A stretch of 64,000 bases of DNA from Obelidium mucronatum (GCA_025765595.1 JAIVFH010000039.1:62001-126000), one strand, 5' to 3'; shown: positions 46,656 to 58,037, counted from the stretch's first letter. Notes: generated by a model from the letters alone, not told the origin. Numbers and translations are program-made.

Positions 46656-47239
46656 AGAGCAAAGGGGGTTCTTCTGAACTAAATATTGGTGTGGCAATTG
46701 CAACAGTAGATTCGTGGAAAAATTGCGTCTGGAGATGGAGTGATTAAATGGCGTAAATAATACACCGTTATTCTCTCAAAATCAGCGATACAATGGCGTC
46801 TTCCATCTAGTGAAATAAAGCAGATGAACCTTAGGGGAGGTGAGTTTCGAGAATGCATTCTAGCATGGTCTCTTGATCGTGAAAAGTATTGTTGGAACAA
46901 CCGGAGGCAAGGAACAATGGCTACTTGCTCTAAGGTGTGAAAAGGTCCATTCTTTCTCAATTCATTCACCGAGAAAATAGCGGATCAGGTAACGGACGGT
47001 TGCAATGTGATTGGCTAAAAAACTTCCGCCCAAAAAAGGTGGGATATCCCATAAAAAGACAAGAATAATGCCCTAACAAACCCTCGCGAACTCTGCACCA
47101 GACAGAGTCGCTGAATATAGCGTGGCTGGTTTGGTCAGATAACTCCGGGAAAACTCGGATAGCTCTTATCAGACGAATGACTCACATGTGCAGCTAAAAT
47201 TTCCGAATTTGTTCTTTTCACTTTTACAAAAAATCAAAC
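46656..47239. promoter_or_regulatory. Divergent promoter, LRR-RRM-Lon gene and cytochrome c
   Basis: 584 bp separate the two oppositely oriented start codons. A CCAAT box in reverse (GATTGGC, about 47010) lies roughly 230 bp before the cytochrome c ATG; CCAAT-binding Hap complexes control respiratory genes in fungi, so a role is plausible. No other gene is visible. Mirrored at 59935-60518. Confidence 0.5.
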
Positions 47240-48087
47240 ATGGCTGGTGAGTCGTCAATATTCTCTCATCGCTTGTTCGACGCGGCTATAGTAGCTGGAG
47301 CTTTTGTGGATAACAAGTTGCGTGTGATCTTGTGGAAAATGGCTGGGGCAGTTGACGACGGACAGCTATTACAAATAGTGTGCAGAATGGCCGGCATATC
47401 GAGGATACATCGCAGGAGCGATCTGACTGCAATCTCTCATGGGAGGTCGTTCGTATTGCTGTCCGCGAGCTTTGGGGGATTACTGCACGCTCTTTCACTT
47501 TTTCTTTTTTTTTTAGTCCGTTGACGTTTTTATTATCTCTGTTTGTAGGTGACGCTGTTAACGGTGCTAAACTCTTCAAGACTCGTTGTGCCCAATGCCA
47601 CGTTGTCGAAGCTGTAAGTAATCTCATCCTACTTGCTGGGACGGATGATCGTCTGGTGGATTGTTAAAATAGTGATCCAAAGTCAGATGCTGATAGGGTG
47701 GTGGATAGTTAGATTGGAGGCATCTGGTATGGATTGCTTTCGATGTTGATATTGGATGTTGATGCTAGCTAGTGTTGATGTGAAAGGGCCTGGGAACCAC
47801 GTGTTCTTTTTCGCTGGCCTTTCGCTAACTTTTATGAATAGGGTGCCCCACACAAAGTTGGACCAAACTTGAACGGTCTTTTTGGAAGAAAGTCCGGATC
47901 TGCCTCAGGTTACGCATACTCTGACGCTATGAAGGCCAAGCAGGTTACCTGGACCGATGACCAGATGTTTGTCTACCTTGAGAACCCAAAGAAGTTTGTT
48001 CCAGGCACTAAGATGGTCTTTGCTGGATTCAAGAAGGAGTCTGACAGAAATGACATCATTGCCTACTTGAAGAATGCCACCAAGTAA
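47240..48087 (+). CDS. CYC1: Cytochrome c, left-arm copy
   Basis: Three exons (47240-47246, 47549-47613, 47842-48087) encode 105 aa. The tiny first exon supplies MAG; intron 1 is 302 nt. Haem attachment CAQCH and the axial Met region PGTKMVFAG are intact, as are [13 protein letters not shown] and the C-terminal helix [12 protein letters not shown]. The protein shuttles electrons between complexes III and IV in the mitochondrial intermembrane space. The nuclear gene context (introns, CCAAT promoter) is normal. A second copy with an identical coding sequence lies at 59086-59934 in the other arm. Confidence 0.96.
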
Positions 48088-48410
48088 TTGGGATCTTCTG
48101 CAACGACAACCTATTTAAGGTCTTGTTTGTTCTTTGTTTCTGGCTTCTCTGAATTCAGAGTGATGTAGGAGAGGGAAGAGATTGGGAGAGCTAGACTGAA
48201 AATAAACTTCCAATTCATAACATCTGTGTTTTGATATTTAACTTTTGAAGTGGATGATGCAAACAAAACATATTCCAGAAGCCCGGTAGATATCTAGATC
48301 ATTGTCTAGACTTCCTTCTTTTTGTATCATCTCACTTTTTGTTTGGTGGCAAATTGCAATCCAAAAGGAACCCACATCATTGCAGCTGTCATGTTAAAAG
48401 ATCGTAACGC
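48088..48410. other. Cytochrome c 3' flank
   Basis: Contains an AATAAA at about 48201 that can serve as the polyadenylation signal of the cytochrome c gene. No gene seen before the retrotransposon fragment. Confidence 0.6.
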
Positions 48411-49159
48411 TTGGCCAAGACGTACCACCCAACCTTGGCGTCAGAAGCACGGGTCTCCAAACCTTCGCCCTGCCTGTTGCCCCTGAAGAATTCGAAACAA
48501 AGACCAAACCAGCTGTCAAATTCCCCAACGGTAAACAAAACCCACCAAGCATATGATACACAAACACTAAAATCCAACAAGCCCTCCCTACAGGACCTCT
48601 GCAAGAAGACAACTCTGGCCAGAGAACAATTCCCAAAAGCTGTGCAACCACACCTCGACACCAACGCTGCACTCTCCAAATCTGACCACCCAGACGACTT
48701 TATCACAATTGATCTAATCAACGGGGCCGAACCAACCTATATCAAGCAGTACCGCCTGCCATTCAAGAAACACGCAATTGCCACGGAGCAAGTATCATGC
48801 TGGCTAAAAGATGGAATAGCATCGTTAGCCCCTGGCACGAGCACAACAGTCCGCTCATCTGCCCACCACACATAGTGAATGGCAAACTAACTAAGTACCG
48901 AGTATGCATCAAAATACAAGCAGTGAAGAAAATCACAAAAGACTACAAACAAATCAACCAAGGCACCTGCGACGTCCCAGAAGAAGTCACGGATTCCAAC
49001 CTGTTCTCTACCATGGACCTCGACAGAGCCTACCACCAATACATCCTTGCCCCAGAACCTATACCAACTAGACAAAAACGGCTCCAGGAAATACATCCAG
49101 TTTGTGGCAAAGTTGTTTTCACTTCACCAAAGAAACTACTCCACCACACACAAAGATGA
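48411..49159 (+). pseudogene. Ty3/gypsy reverse transcriptase fragment, left copy
   Basis: Two overlapping frames (48411-48875 and 48797-49159) together read as the start of a Ty3/gypsy reverse transcriptase: EPTYIKQYRLPFKKHAIATE, SPLICPPHIVNGKLTKYRVC and NLFSTMDLDRAYHQYIL. The frame change between them and the abrupt end before the YxDD active site show that it is dead. It abuts, tail to tail, an integrase/chromodomain fragment on the opposite strand. Confidence 0.75.
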
Positions 49160-49812
49160 ATGGAATTTATTGGTGGCCATGTTTGCTGATCCAAGGTTTT
49201 TGGTTTGGCGTTCCAAGCTTCCATGGTTTGGTTGTTGTTCTTCCGTAAATTTGGGTTGGTCATGTTGGTGTTGATGGTATTTGTGGAATTTGCTGATGAT
49301 AGTGGTGTTTTGGAAGTGGGAGTGTGGTATCCACTTGTTGTATGAGTCATCAAAGTTTTTCCATGAGACTAGGTATTCTTTTTCCTGGGTAGGGCTTGTC
49401 CTGAAGGCGTGAATTTTGGAGACTTTGGCTGTGGGAAGGAATGTAGTGTGTGTGCTGAGATTAGTTTTAGTTGATGTGGTGCGTAGTTGCGGCTGAGGTG
49501 ATCCGTCGGCGTCCACCAGGCGGTAGGTGGCGTTCTTGATTACTCTGTATGGTCCTTTGTCATGCGGCTCAGTTTTGCTTTTGCAAACGGCTGGTTTGCC
49601 ATCATGTAGGAGTTCAGAGGGAATAGTTTGTCCGTGACGTTGAACTTCCTGTTGAATTCTCTTGCATGATGGATTGGTAGCAGCAGGTTGTGGCCGCAAT
49701 TTCCTGGTAGACAGGGTAGTGCATGTGGTTGCAGCTGAAGTTCTTCAAGTGGCAGGTTTCTTTGTTTGTCAAAGGAGTAGTCAGTGAATGTGTTCACGGT
49801 TCTGGCAAACAT
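49136..49812 (-). pseudogene. Integrase C-terminus and chromodomain, left copy
   Basis: Minus-strand frames 49812-49540 and 49699-49136 overlap and read as the end of a chromovirus (Ty3/gypsy) polyprotein: AREFNRKFNVTDKLFPL, then PHDKGPYRVIKNATYRLVD after a frame change, then a chromodomain-like EKEYLVSWKNFDDSYNKWIP. Chromodomains guide chromovirus integration to heterochromatin. The orientation is opposite to the adjacent reverse transcriptase piece, so the element was rearranged before the arm was duplicated. Confidence 0.7.
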
Positions 49813-49825
49813 TAGGCTGAAAGTG

Positions 49826-49887
49826 TGGTGCAGTTGGCAAGTCCAGGTTTTAAGAATCTGTAGGTGCCGGATTCAATCCCTGGTTAT

Positions 49888-49934
<47 letters not shown>
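49826..49934 (+). other. tRNA-Leu-like SINE head plus 43-bp T tract
   Basis: A-box-like TGGTGCAGTTGG (49826-49837), an anticodon arm CAGGT-TTTAAGA-ATCTG (49844-49860, anticodon TAA) and a B-box variant GGATTCAATCC (49869-49879) are correctly ordered. D and acceptor stems do not pair, so it is not a functional tRNA. A run of 43 T follows from 49892. Mirrored at 57239-57347. Confidence 0.6.
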
Positions 49935-49935
<1 letters not shown>

Positions 49936-50861
49936 GAAAAAAACACATTTTTAATCACTTGAAAAAACAGATAGATATTTGTCTGATTGCTGGGCCAGGA
50001 TAGTTATGATGCAGCATTGGGGGTGGGGGATTTTACTTTGAAACATTTTGTCAAGTAGTGCACTTACATGGCAATTTTTTTTTGTTTTTTGTGACAAAAT
50101 TCTGATCTAGCCTGCCACTCAACTGCCCAAACTTCTCTCTGGCACAGTATCATGGACATTATAGACATTTCTGGTAAAAAGAAGCATGGCATAAATGACA
50201 CTGCCTAACCAAAAGGTTAGGTAAAACACATATATCTGCAAGACTGTCTGAGGCTACTGGAGAGCAAAGTGCCCAGGATATTCTTGAGATTGCAATGAAA
50301 GATGAATAGGAATCTAGGGAGAAATCAAAGATATATTTTGGGATGGTCAAGATGGTGGGAAGTGCTTTTGGGATTCAAATGGGCGAAAACATGAAGTTGT
50401 TCAAAGTGCGCAAAAGGCAATGAATTTATAGCTGGGTTTAACTGAGAGAAGCAAAATGCCATCCATATTGAACACTGGAATTAGAGTGTTGGATTCATTG
50501 AGAAAGACTGTAAATGATGGAGTTTTATGGGAAGAATTTAACAAGTTGGAAAACAGTAAAAGGGAGAAGTGGGAAGGAGTTAGAGTTTTTAGTTGCAAGT
50601 GGCATAGTGGCATGGTATCACTTAGTATGTATTAGTTTGATGAAACTGTAAAGAGAATAGAAGGCTGGAATACAAACTTGCCTGTGATGAACTGGGATGC
50701 AGCAGTGGAAATTTGCAAAAAGAGAGCCTTTTCTGTACAATAGAATGAAATGGAACATGAGGAGCAAGTGGGGTTAAGGAATGAGAGTGTGCAAGGGAGT
50801 GAAAATGAGAGTGTGGAAGGGAGTGAAAATGAGGTAGAGTTTAAAAGTATAACCACCTGAA
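49935..50861 (+). other. Decayed coding sequence of an unknown element
   Basis: Between about 50400 and 50855 one plus-strand reading is protein-like (for example KMPSILNTGIRVLDSLRKTV) but interrupted by several stops, ending in an ESVEGSENEVEFKS stretch. It probably is the upstream part of the ORF at 50862. Nothing is supported in 49935-50400. Confidence 0.35.
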
Positions 50862-51599
50862 ATGAAGCTAATATTGTACTATTTGCAATATAAAGCACAC
50901 ATTCTTTCAATTGGAAGCAGCACCATTGAAATGTCTCAATCTTCTTTCCTCAAAAGAAAAGCACCTGGCTCCTTCCAGGCAAACAAGTATGCCAAAGTTA
51001 AGGAAGCCCAGAAACTACTTTCATTGTCTAGACTTTCCCTGGAACAGTTGCCAATGGAGAAACTCTTTGATCCTGCCACAAAACTCAACTTTGCCACAAT
51101 ATCTTCCTTTGTTGAGCAAGAAGTAAACCCTGCCAACCTGTTGGAAGACATTGATTACAAGCTCACACAAAAGGGAACTCTTGCCAATGGATTCAATCTT
51201 CTCAAGTGCAAGTCTTCTGCATTCACTTCCATTGTCCTCAATCAAGGGAAAATTGTCAATATGCTTGATGGCCAGTCCTTCTCCAAATTGCTATGCTTTC
51301 AACAACTACAGCAACCCACTGGGGAGGACTCTATGATCTTCTGAAGGAGTATGAACCTGTTCACGACTTTGTAAACAAACATAATACTCCATTGGCTGTT
51401 TGATATGGACTGAAACAATCCAGACAAGGGGATCCTGATGATTTCGACATCAACGGGGGCTCCACAATTGATGCTGAAATTGCAGCCCACCTTGGAAAGA
51501 TTAAACGTTCGAAGGCAGCACATGGTGCAAAACCTGCCAAGCAAAAAAACACAGCCTATAATGCTGCCGAATTTAACAGCCTGAGACCTGTGTTTCAGT
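50862..51599 (+). pseudogene. Unknown element ORF, left copy (5' deleted)
   Basis: The 160-aa frame contains MSQSSFLKRKAPGSFQANKY and helical, lysine-rich sequence; near 51300 the reading shifts frame and continues (YDLLKEYEPVHDFVNKHNTP, then one stop, then FDINGGSTIDAEIAAHLGKI) to about 51598. Relative to the right-arm copy, 309 bp encoding upstream residues are missing here. No known family recognised. Repeat context suggests a transposon gene. Confidence 0.45.
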
Positions 51600-52135
51600 A
51601 AGTTGACAATACTTGATACCAATCTAAAGACAATTAATCTTACTTTCCCAGCACACCAACCACCCAGAGAATTGTTCTTCCAAAGCCCCATGGAGGGCTT
51701 CAGAATCAGTCTAAACCTTAGGTTTCTTTGAGCAAGCCACCAATTATGTTCAACGTCAGCCAAGATTCTTTTTAACATCGATCCCTTCGCCATGCTCAAA
51801 AATTCCAAAATTTCAGTAACATTCAATTTATTGTTTAAGCAATTTCTGTGGTCAGCATATTTTACAGAGGTTTTAGCGCGGCGTGAGCGTAGCAAGCCGC
51901 CTCTTGTTATTAGCCTGGCTGATTTTTTTTCGAAAACCAGAATGCAGATTCGGCATATTTAGTTCCCAACCAGTCAATCGGCATCACTATAACCAAGCGG
52001 AACCTATTGAAGACAGTTAGAATGAGTAATTAGATCTGTTGAACACCAAAAATAAGGCCGCCCAGACGTAATTCTTGTTCAGATACGTCTGTTGCAAAAA
52101 AAAGCTTAGAATGGCCAGCGCCGTAAAAGAAAGCA
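51600..52135. other. Transposon-type debris, no supported gene
   Basis: AT-rich. A 198-codon minus-strand frame (51299-51895) overlaps the ORF above antisense and lacks any family signature; I treat it as incidental. Mirrored in the right arm. Confidence 0.4.
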
Positions 52136-52469
52136 TTACCTGGCCCACACAATGTTGTTTGAGTCACTCTCTTGAGCAGCAATTAGGCTGCAATTTCCAT
52201 GCTGCACTGCAGTTTTGAGGGTGCATTGGGCTTGAAAAGTTACCCTGTGTTCCTTGGACGGCGGCCGTATAAATATACGCGCTCTTCTTTCTGATTGTGC
52301 TCTTGCTGGGCTTTTGACGAGACGCACTGCGGTGTTCGGCCTTTGTCATTAATATTGAAGTTATTTTTTGGGATGCTAAAGGCACATGAAGAAACATGTC
52401 ATTAACGCCAACATAAATCCAAAAAAGGCAATGTAAACGGGCCGCAGACGCATCGTGTTGATTTGCCGG
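52136..52469 (-). pseudogene. Unknown ORF fragment at inner edge, left copy
   Basis: Reads LFWIYVGVNDMFLHVPLASQ and RSASRQKPSKSTIRKKSAYI before an 11-bp deletion shifts the frame relative to the intact right-arm version (54384-54728). Product unknown. Confidence 0.4.
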
Positions 52470-54383
52470 ATACTGAATGCCAGTGATCATAGGTGACATT
52501 GGAAATATTTGGGTAGTTAAAAATTCTAGCATTTCAAACACACAAACACACACATAGACATTGTGTATGGTTTAGCCATACCTTTTTTTTATTTTATGAA
52601 TGAAAAAATTAAACTAAATTATTCCAAATCAGAATCACCAGTGTCCTCAAAAAGGCACTTTGTCTTAGGGGTTGGAGGTGTTGTCAAAAGAGAAGCAGAG
52701 GGAACACCATCTGGTGGGTATCCAGAATCCTCCAAGCTAGCTTTACTTGTAGCTAAAACTGAGAAGGACATCACTTCCGCCTTCAATATTCTTGAACAAA
52801 ACATATTTCACCAGAATGTTCACCACCAAAACCTCCATCTCTACCTTCATGAGGCTCCAAATGACAACATCAAAATTCAGCAAGTGTTCCATTTTCTTTT
52901 CAAAGATGAAGGCAATGTTCTCATTTACTGTCCGACAAGAAGTGAGACAGAGTCGTTGGCTAAACGGCTCCAGAGCAAAGGCAAAATTGCGGATTTTGTC
53001 CACGCCGGTCTCTCATATGAGGAACAATCTACTTAAGTTCAAAAATTTCTTGGAGAACTTCTTGCTGGAGAACCGCGTTGAATACTCCTCTCCACAGTTG
53101 TTTCAAATATGGGTCTGGATAAAAAAGACCCGTCCGTTGTCTACCATAATGGACTTCCAAGGTCGATGGAAGAATACACATTGCAATTCAGTCTGTCGGC
53201 TTTTCTGGATTCCATCCGATTATTCAAAGACAGACTCTCTTGTGAACCAAAGTGTGACCAAAAACAAGATTGAGGATTTAGTTCACAGCGTTTGCCTTTC
53301 AAAAAATCAAAACCACGACGCCAGCCAAAGTTTTGATGAAGACGCAGACAACAAATATTTAGAAATGCAAGGAATTCCAAATTGTGTTCCAGCACAAGCC
53401 CAGTCTTTTGAAAGGGCTGGATCATCTGCCAACTTGGGCTCATTGGAGCGGAAGAATGCAACTCCCTCCTTCTACCAATATAAAATTGTTGGGGAGCCTT
53501 CTGTGGGTCGTCTTCAACATATTGTTTCCAATGCTTATCTGGCCGTCCAGTCAAACAAGTCCAGGTCTTTTTGGGCCTTTGTAGAGACAATTCAAAGCAA
53601 ATCTTGTATGTGGAGCTCTATTTCGGCATACTCCGGGTACATCAAAGGCTTCAATTGTTTCAATTGCCGCAAGTGTGTTCCTTGGGATCTGCGGCACGAG
53701 CCTTTTAACCTCTTCGATGATTCCGATTGGAAGAAATATCTTAATTTTATTGTAGATCCTGTTTATTATCCGGTTTTCTCCAGTTAAGACAGCTATAAAG
53801 TTGGAGTTCAGTACCTGTGTGGATGCCAGAAAGCAAAAGCGAAACTTGGTTACTACTTGCTAAGAAAGAAAAGAACCCTAAAATTGGAGAAGTCAAATGC
53901 CGCCAAGAACATGTTTAACGCGTTAAAACAATATGATTGGAAGGAAGTATGGGCAGATAGCCAGGCAAAGCGGGCAAGGGATAGAAATGGAAGCATTGTG
54001 TTTATTAGTTGTTGGTCTCAAGAAATTCAAGTTGTTTTATTCCACGGTCAATTTTTAGGTTTTGTTTTTTTAACTCTCCAAAATTCCACCGAGACTGTTG
54101 GACAATTGTGCCCTTAATTGAGCTTATCCGGCTAGTTGGTGTTTGGAGAGTAAAAAGAGCCTTCTGCTGTTTCCTGTCTGTCTAAGTTGGTCGCCCGTCG
54201 CAGTCGGATGTATATTTCCACACCAAACCACTGTCAACAACTCAACGTCACCCACAGCCCACGCTACGTCTATTAAGAAGCACCTTTGTTTGACTTTATC
54301 GGCACGTTTTTTTGACATGTTTTTTCTTTCTTATAAGTTATCTAACATAATTTGTTATTTTGAGACAAAGTGCCGCCGACAGC
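52470..54383. other. Spacer of the inverted repeat
   Basis: 1,914 bp unique sequence between the two arms, mostly occupied by the RecQ-like helicase relic at 52618-54118. The rest (54119-54383) shows no gene. Confidence 0.85.
52618..54118 (+). pseudogene. RecQ-like helicase C-terminal half, decayed
   Basis: Frame 1 (52563-53036) ends with helicase motif IV sequence NVLIYCPTRSETESLAKRLQ and VHAGLSYEEQST; after in-frame TAA (53034) and TGA (53079) the same frame continues VQKFLGELLAGEP, then ILLSTVVSNMGLDKKDPSVV and YHNGLPRSMEEYTLQ, matching RecQ motifs V-VI. A frame change near 53250 leads to a zinc-binding-like CMWSSISAYSGY...CFNCRKC and NLFDDSDWKKYLNFI (to 53787), then a last block to 54118. 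Motifs I-III are absent. Both stops could arise from single C-to-T changes (CAA, CGA). Telomere-linked RecQ genes occur near fungal chromosome ends, so a subtelomeric origin is possible. Confidence 0.65.
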
Positions 54384-54728
54384 CCGGCAAATCAACACGA
54401 TGCGTCTGCGGCCCGTTTACATTGCCTTTTTTGGATTTATGTTGGCGTTAATGACATGTTTCTTCATGTGCCTTTAGCATCCCAAAAAATAACTTCAATA
54501 TTAATGACAAAGGCCGAACACCGCAGTGCGTCTCGTCAAAAGCCCAGCAAGAGCACAATCAGAAAGAAGAGCGCGTATATTTATACGGCCGCCGTCCAAG
54601 GAACACAGGGTAACTTTTCAAGCCCAATGCAGGTTCCAACGACCCTCAAAACTGCAGTGCAGCATGGAAATTGCAGCCTAATTGCTGCTCAAGAGAGTGA
54701 CTCAAACAACATTGTGTGGGCCAGGTAA
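54384..54728 (+). CDS. Unknown ORF at inner edge, right copy
   Basis: A 123-codon frame (from 54360, starting just inside the spacer) with a hydrophobic segment (CLFWIYVGVNDMFLHVPLA) and a basic region, ending ESDSNNIVWAR. A splice donor-like GTAATG follows. Unlike the left copy it keeps the 11-bp segment and frame. No family recognised. Confidence 0.35.
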   Translation, partial: PANQHDASAARLHCLFWIYVGVNDMFLHVPLASQKITSILMTKAEHRSASRQKPSKSTIRKKSAYIYTAAVQGTQGNFSSPMQVPTTLKTAVQHGNCSLIAAQESDSNNIVWAR

Positions 54729-55264
54729 TGCTTTCTTTTACGGCGCTGGCCATTCTAAGCTTTTTTTTGCAACAGACGTATCTGAACAAGAATTACGTCT
54801 GGGCGGCCTTATTTTTGGTGTTCAACAGATCTAATTACTCATTCTAACTGTCTTCAATAGGTTCCGCTTGGTTATAGTGATGCCGATTGACTGGTTGGGA
54901 ACTAAATATGCCGAATCTGCATTCTGGTTTTCGAAAAAAAATCAGCCAGGCTAATAACAAGAGGCGGCTTGCTACGCTCACGCCGCGCTAAAACCTCTGT
55001 AAAATATGCTGACCACAGAAATTGCTTAAACAATAAATTGAATGTTACTGAAATTTTGGAATTTTTGAGCATGGCGAAGGGATCGATGTTAAAAAGAATC
55101 TTGGCTGACGTTGAACATAATTGGTGGCTTGCTCAAAGAAACCTAAGGTTTAGACTGATTCTGAAGCCCTCCATGGGGCTTTGGAAGAACAATTCTCTGT
55201 GTGGTTGGTGTGCTGGGAAAGTAAGATTAATTGTCTTTAGATTGGTATCAAGTATTGTCAACTT

Positions 55265-56155
55265 ACTGAAACACAGGTCTCAGGCTGTTAAATTCGGCAG
55301 CATTATAGGCTGTGTTTTTTTGCTTGGCAGGTTTTGCACCATGTGCTGCCTTCGAACGTTTAATCTTTCCAAGGTGGGCTGCAATTTCAGCATCAATTGT
55401 GGAGCCCCCGTTGATGTCGAAATCATCAGGATCCCCTTGTCTGGATTGTTTCAGTCCATATCAAACAGCCAATGGAGTATTATGTTTGTTTACAAAGTCG
55501 TGAACAGGTTCATACTCCTTCAGAAGATCATAGAGTCCTCCCCAGTGGGTTGCTGTAGTTGTTGAAAGCATAGCAATTTGGAGAAGGACTGGCCATCAAG
55601 CATATTGACAATTTTCCCTTGATTGAGGACAATGGAAGTGAATGCAGAAGACTTGCACTTGAGAAGATTGAATCCATTGGCAAGAGTTCCCTTTTGTGTG
55701 AGCTTGTAATCAATGTCTTCCAACAGGTTGGCAGGGTTTACTTCTTGCTCAACAAAGGAAGATATTGTGGCAAAGTTGAGTTTTGTGGCAGGATCAAAGA
55801 GTTTCTCCATTGGCAACTGTTCCAGGGAAAGTCTAGACAATGAAAGTAGTTTCTGGGCTTCCTTAACTTTGGCATACTTGTTTGCCTGGAAGGAGCCAGG
55901 TGCTTTTCTTTTGAGGAAAGAAGATTGAGACATTTCAATGGTGCTGCTTCCAATTGAAAGAATGTGTGCTTTATATTGCAAATAGTACCCAAAATTTATT
56001 GTTGATTTTAAGTCAATTACTTCCATGTCAGGATAGGTTTTTCCTCTCCCAATTCTCAAGAGTCTCTGAACAACTGGCGTTTCCAGAATTTCATTCAATT
56101 CTGACTTCGTAACAAACATACTCACCATGTTTAAAAACACTTTCTGTTTCAACAT
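55265..56155 (-). pseudogene. Unknown element ORF, right copy (longer 5')
   Basis: Mirror of 50862-51599 but with 309 bp more at the 5' side, which extends the frame upstream to 211 codons (MLKQKVFLNMVSMFVTKSEL, then IGRGKTYPDMEVIDLKSTIN). The same downstream frame change and stop are present, so both copies were already damaged before duplication; the left one then lost the extra segment, or it was never there. Confidence 0.45.
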
Positions 56156-57236
56156 GTCTTTTGTTCCTAGAAACTGATCCTACAGGCCGAGAACGTTTAG
56201 ATGTGCGCATTTCTTGAAGTAGCTCCCCTACTGCAGTGGCTACTGTTTGTGGGATTGACTTCTTTGTTGACCTTGTGTTATGTCGGTTCTACTTATAATA
56301 TTAGGCTTCATTTCAGGTGGTTATACTTTTAAACTCTACCTCATTTTCACTCCCTTCCACACTCTCATTTTCACTCCCTTGCACACTCTCATTCCTTAAC
56401 CCCACTTGCTCCTCATGTTCCATTTCATTCTATTGTACAGAAAAGGCTCTCTTTTTGCAAATTTCCACTGCTGCATCCCAGTTCATCACAGGCAAGTTTG
56501 TATTCCAGCCTTCTATTCTCTTTACAGTTTCATCAAACTAATACATACTAAGTGATACCATGCCACTATGCCACTTGCAACTAAAAACTCCAACTCCTTC
56601 CCACTTCTCCCTTTTACTGTTTTCCAACTTGTTAAATTCTTCCCATAAAACTCCATCATTTACAGTCTTTCTCAATGAATCCAACACTCTAATTCCAGTG
56701 TTCAATATGGATGGCATTTTGCTTCTCTCAGTTAAACCCAGCTATAAATTCATTGCCTTTTGCGCACTTTGAACAACTTCATGTTTTCGCCCATTTGAAT
56801 CCCAAAAGCACTTCCCACCATCTTGACCATCCCAAAATATATCTTTGATTTCTCCCTAGATTCCTATTCATCTTTCATTGCAATCTCAAGAATATCCTGG
56901 GCACTTTGCTCTCCAGTAGCCTCAGACAGTCTTGCAGATATATGTGTTTTACCTAACCTTTTGGTTAGGCAGTGTCATTTATGCCATGCTTCTTTTTACC
57001 AGAAATGTCTATAATGTCCATGATACTGTGCCAGAGAGAAGTTTGGGCAGTTGAGTGGCAGGCTAGATCAGAATTTTGTCACAAAAAACAAAAAAAAATT
57101 GCCATGTAAGTGCACTACTTGACAAAATGTTTCAAAGTAAAATCCCCCACCCCCAATGCTGCATCATAACTATCCTGGCCCAGCAATCAGACAAATATCT
57201 ATCTGTTTTTTCAAGTGATTAAAAATGTGTTTTTTC

Positions 57237-57238
<2 letters not shown>

Positions 57239-57285
<47 letters not shown>

Positions 57286-57347
57286 ATAACCAGGGATTGA
57301 ATCCGGCACCTACAGATTCTTAAAACCTGGACTTGCCAACTGCACCA
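57239..57347 (-). other. tRNA-Leu-like SINE head, right copy
   Basis: Mirror of 49826-49934, with an A tract on the plus strand at 57239-57281. Confidence 0.6.
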
Positions 57348-57360
57348 CACTTTCAGCCTA

Positions 57361-58037
57361 ATGTTTGCCAGAACCGTGAACACATTCACTGACTACTCCT
57401 TTGACAAACAAAGAAACCTGCCACTTGAAGAACTTCAGCTGCAACCACATGCACTACCCTGTCTACCAGGAAATTGCGGCCACAACCTGCTGCTACCAAT
57501 CCATCATGCAAGAGAATTCAACAGGAAGTTCAACGTCACGGACAAACTATTCCCTCTGAACTCCTACATGATGGCAAACCAGCCGTTTGCAAAAGCAAAA
57601 CTGAGCCGCATGACAAAGGACCATACAGAGTAATCAAGAACGCCACCTACCGCCTGGTGGACGCTGACGGATCACCTCAGCCGCAACTACGCACCACATC
57701 AACTAAAACTAATCTCAGCACACACACTACATTCCTTCCCACAGCCAAAGTCTCCAAAATTCACGCCTTCAGGACAAGCCCTACCCAGGAAAAAGAATAC
57801 CTAGTCTCATGGAAAAACTTTGATGACTCATACAACAAGTGGATACCACACTCCCACTTCCAAAACACCACTATCATCAGCAAATTCCACAAATACCATC
57901 AACACCAACATGACCAACCCAAATTTACGGAAGAACAACAACCAAACCATGGAAGCTTGGAACGCCAAACCAAAAACCTTGGATCAGCAAACATGGCCAC
58001 CAATAAATTCCATTCATCTTTGTGTGTGGTGGAGTAG
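57361..58037 (+). pseudogene. Integrase C-terminus and chromodomain, right copy
   Basis: Mirror of 49136-49812; the translated frames are identical, including the frame change between the two blocks. Confidence 0.7.

Larger units (their letters stand above)
43175..52469 (+). repeat. Left arm of giant inverted repeat
   Basis: Matches 54384-64000 in reverse complement. Paired coordinates add to about 107,174 outside the indels (for example 45491 with 61683, 48087 with 59086, 50613 with 56560), to 106,864 after a 309-bp segment present only in the right arm, and to 106,853 after a further 11-bp difference. The inner edge is exact at 52469, where CCGG is the last shared tetranucleotide. The outer edge is unknown because the window ends while the arms still match. 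Confidence 0.95.

Noticed and set aside
47240..48087. Bacterial or mitochondrial contamination at the cytochrome c gene
   Set aside because: Spliceosomal introns, nuclear-type promoter and fungal-type sequence identify it as an ordinary nuclear gene.
51299..51895. 198-codon minus-strand ORF, conserved in both arms
   Set aside because: Conservation only reflects the recent arm duplication; it overlaps a better plus-strand reading and has no family signature.
52563..54118. Helitron (because of a helicase)
   Set aside because: Motifs are RecQ-type, not PIF1/Rep; no Rep HUH motif or Helitron hairpin end was seen.
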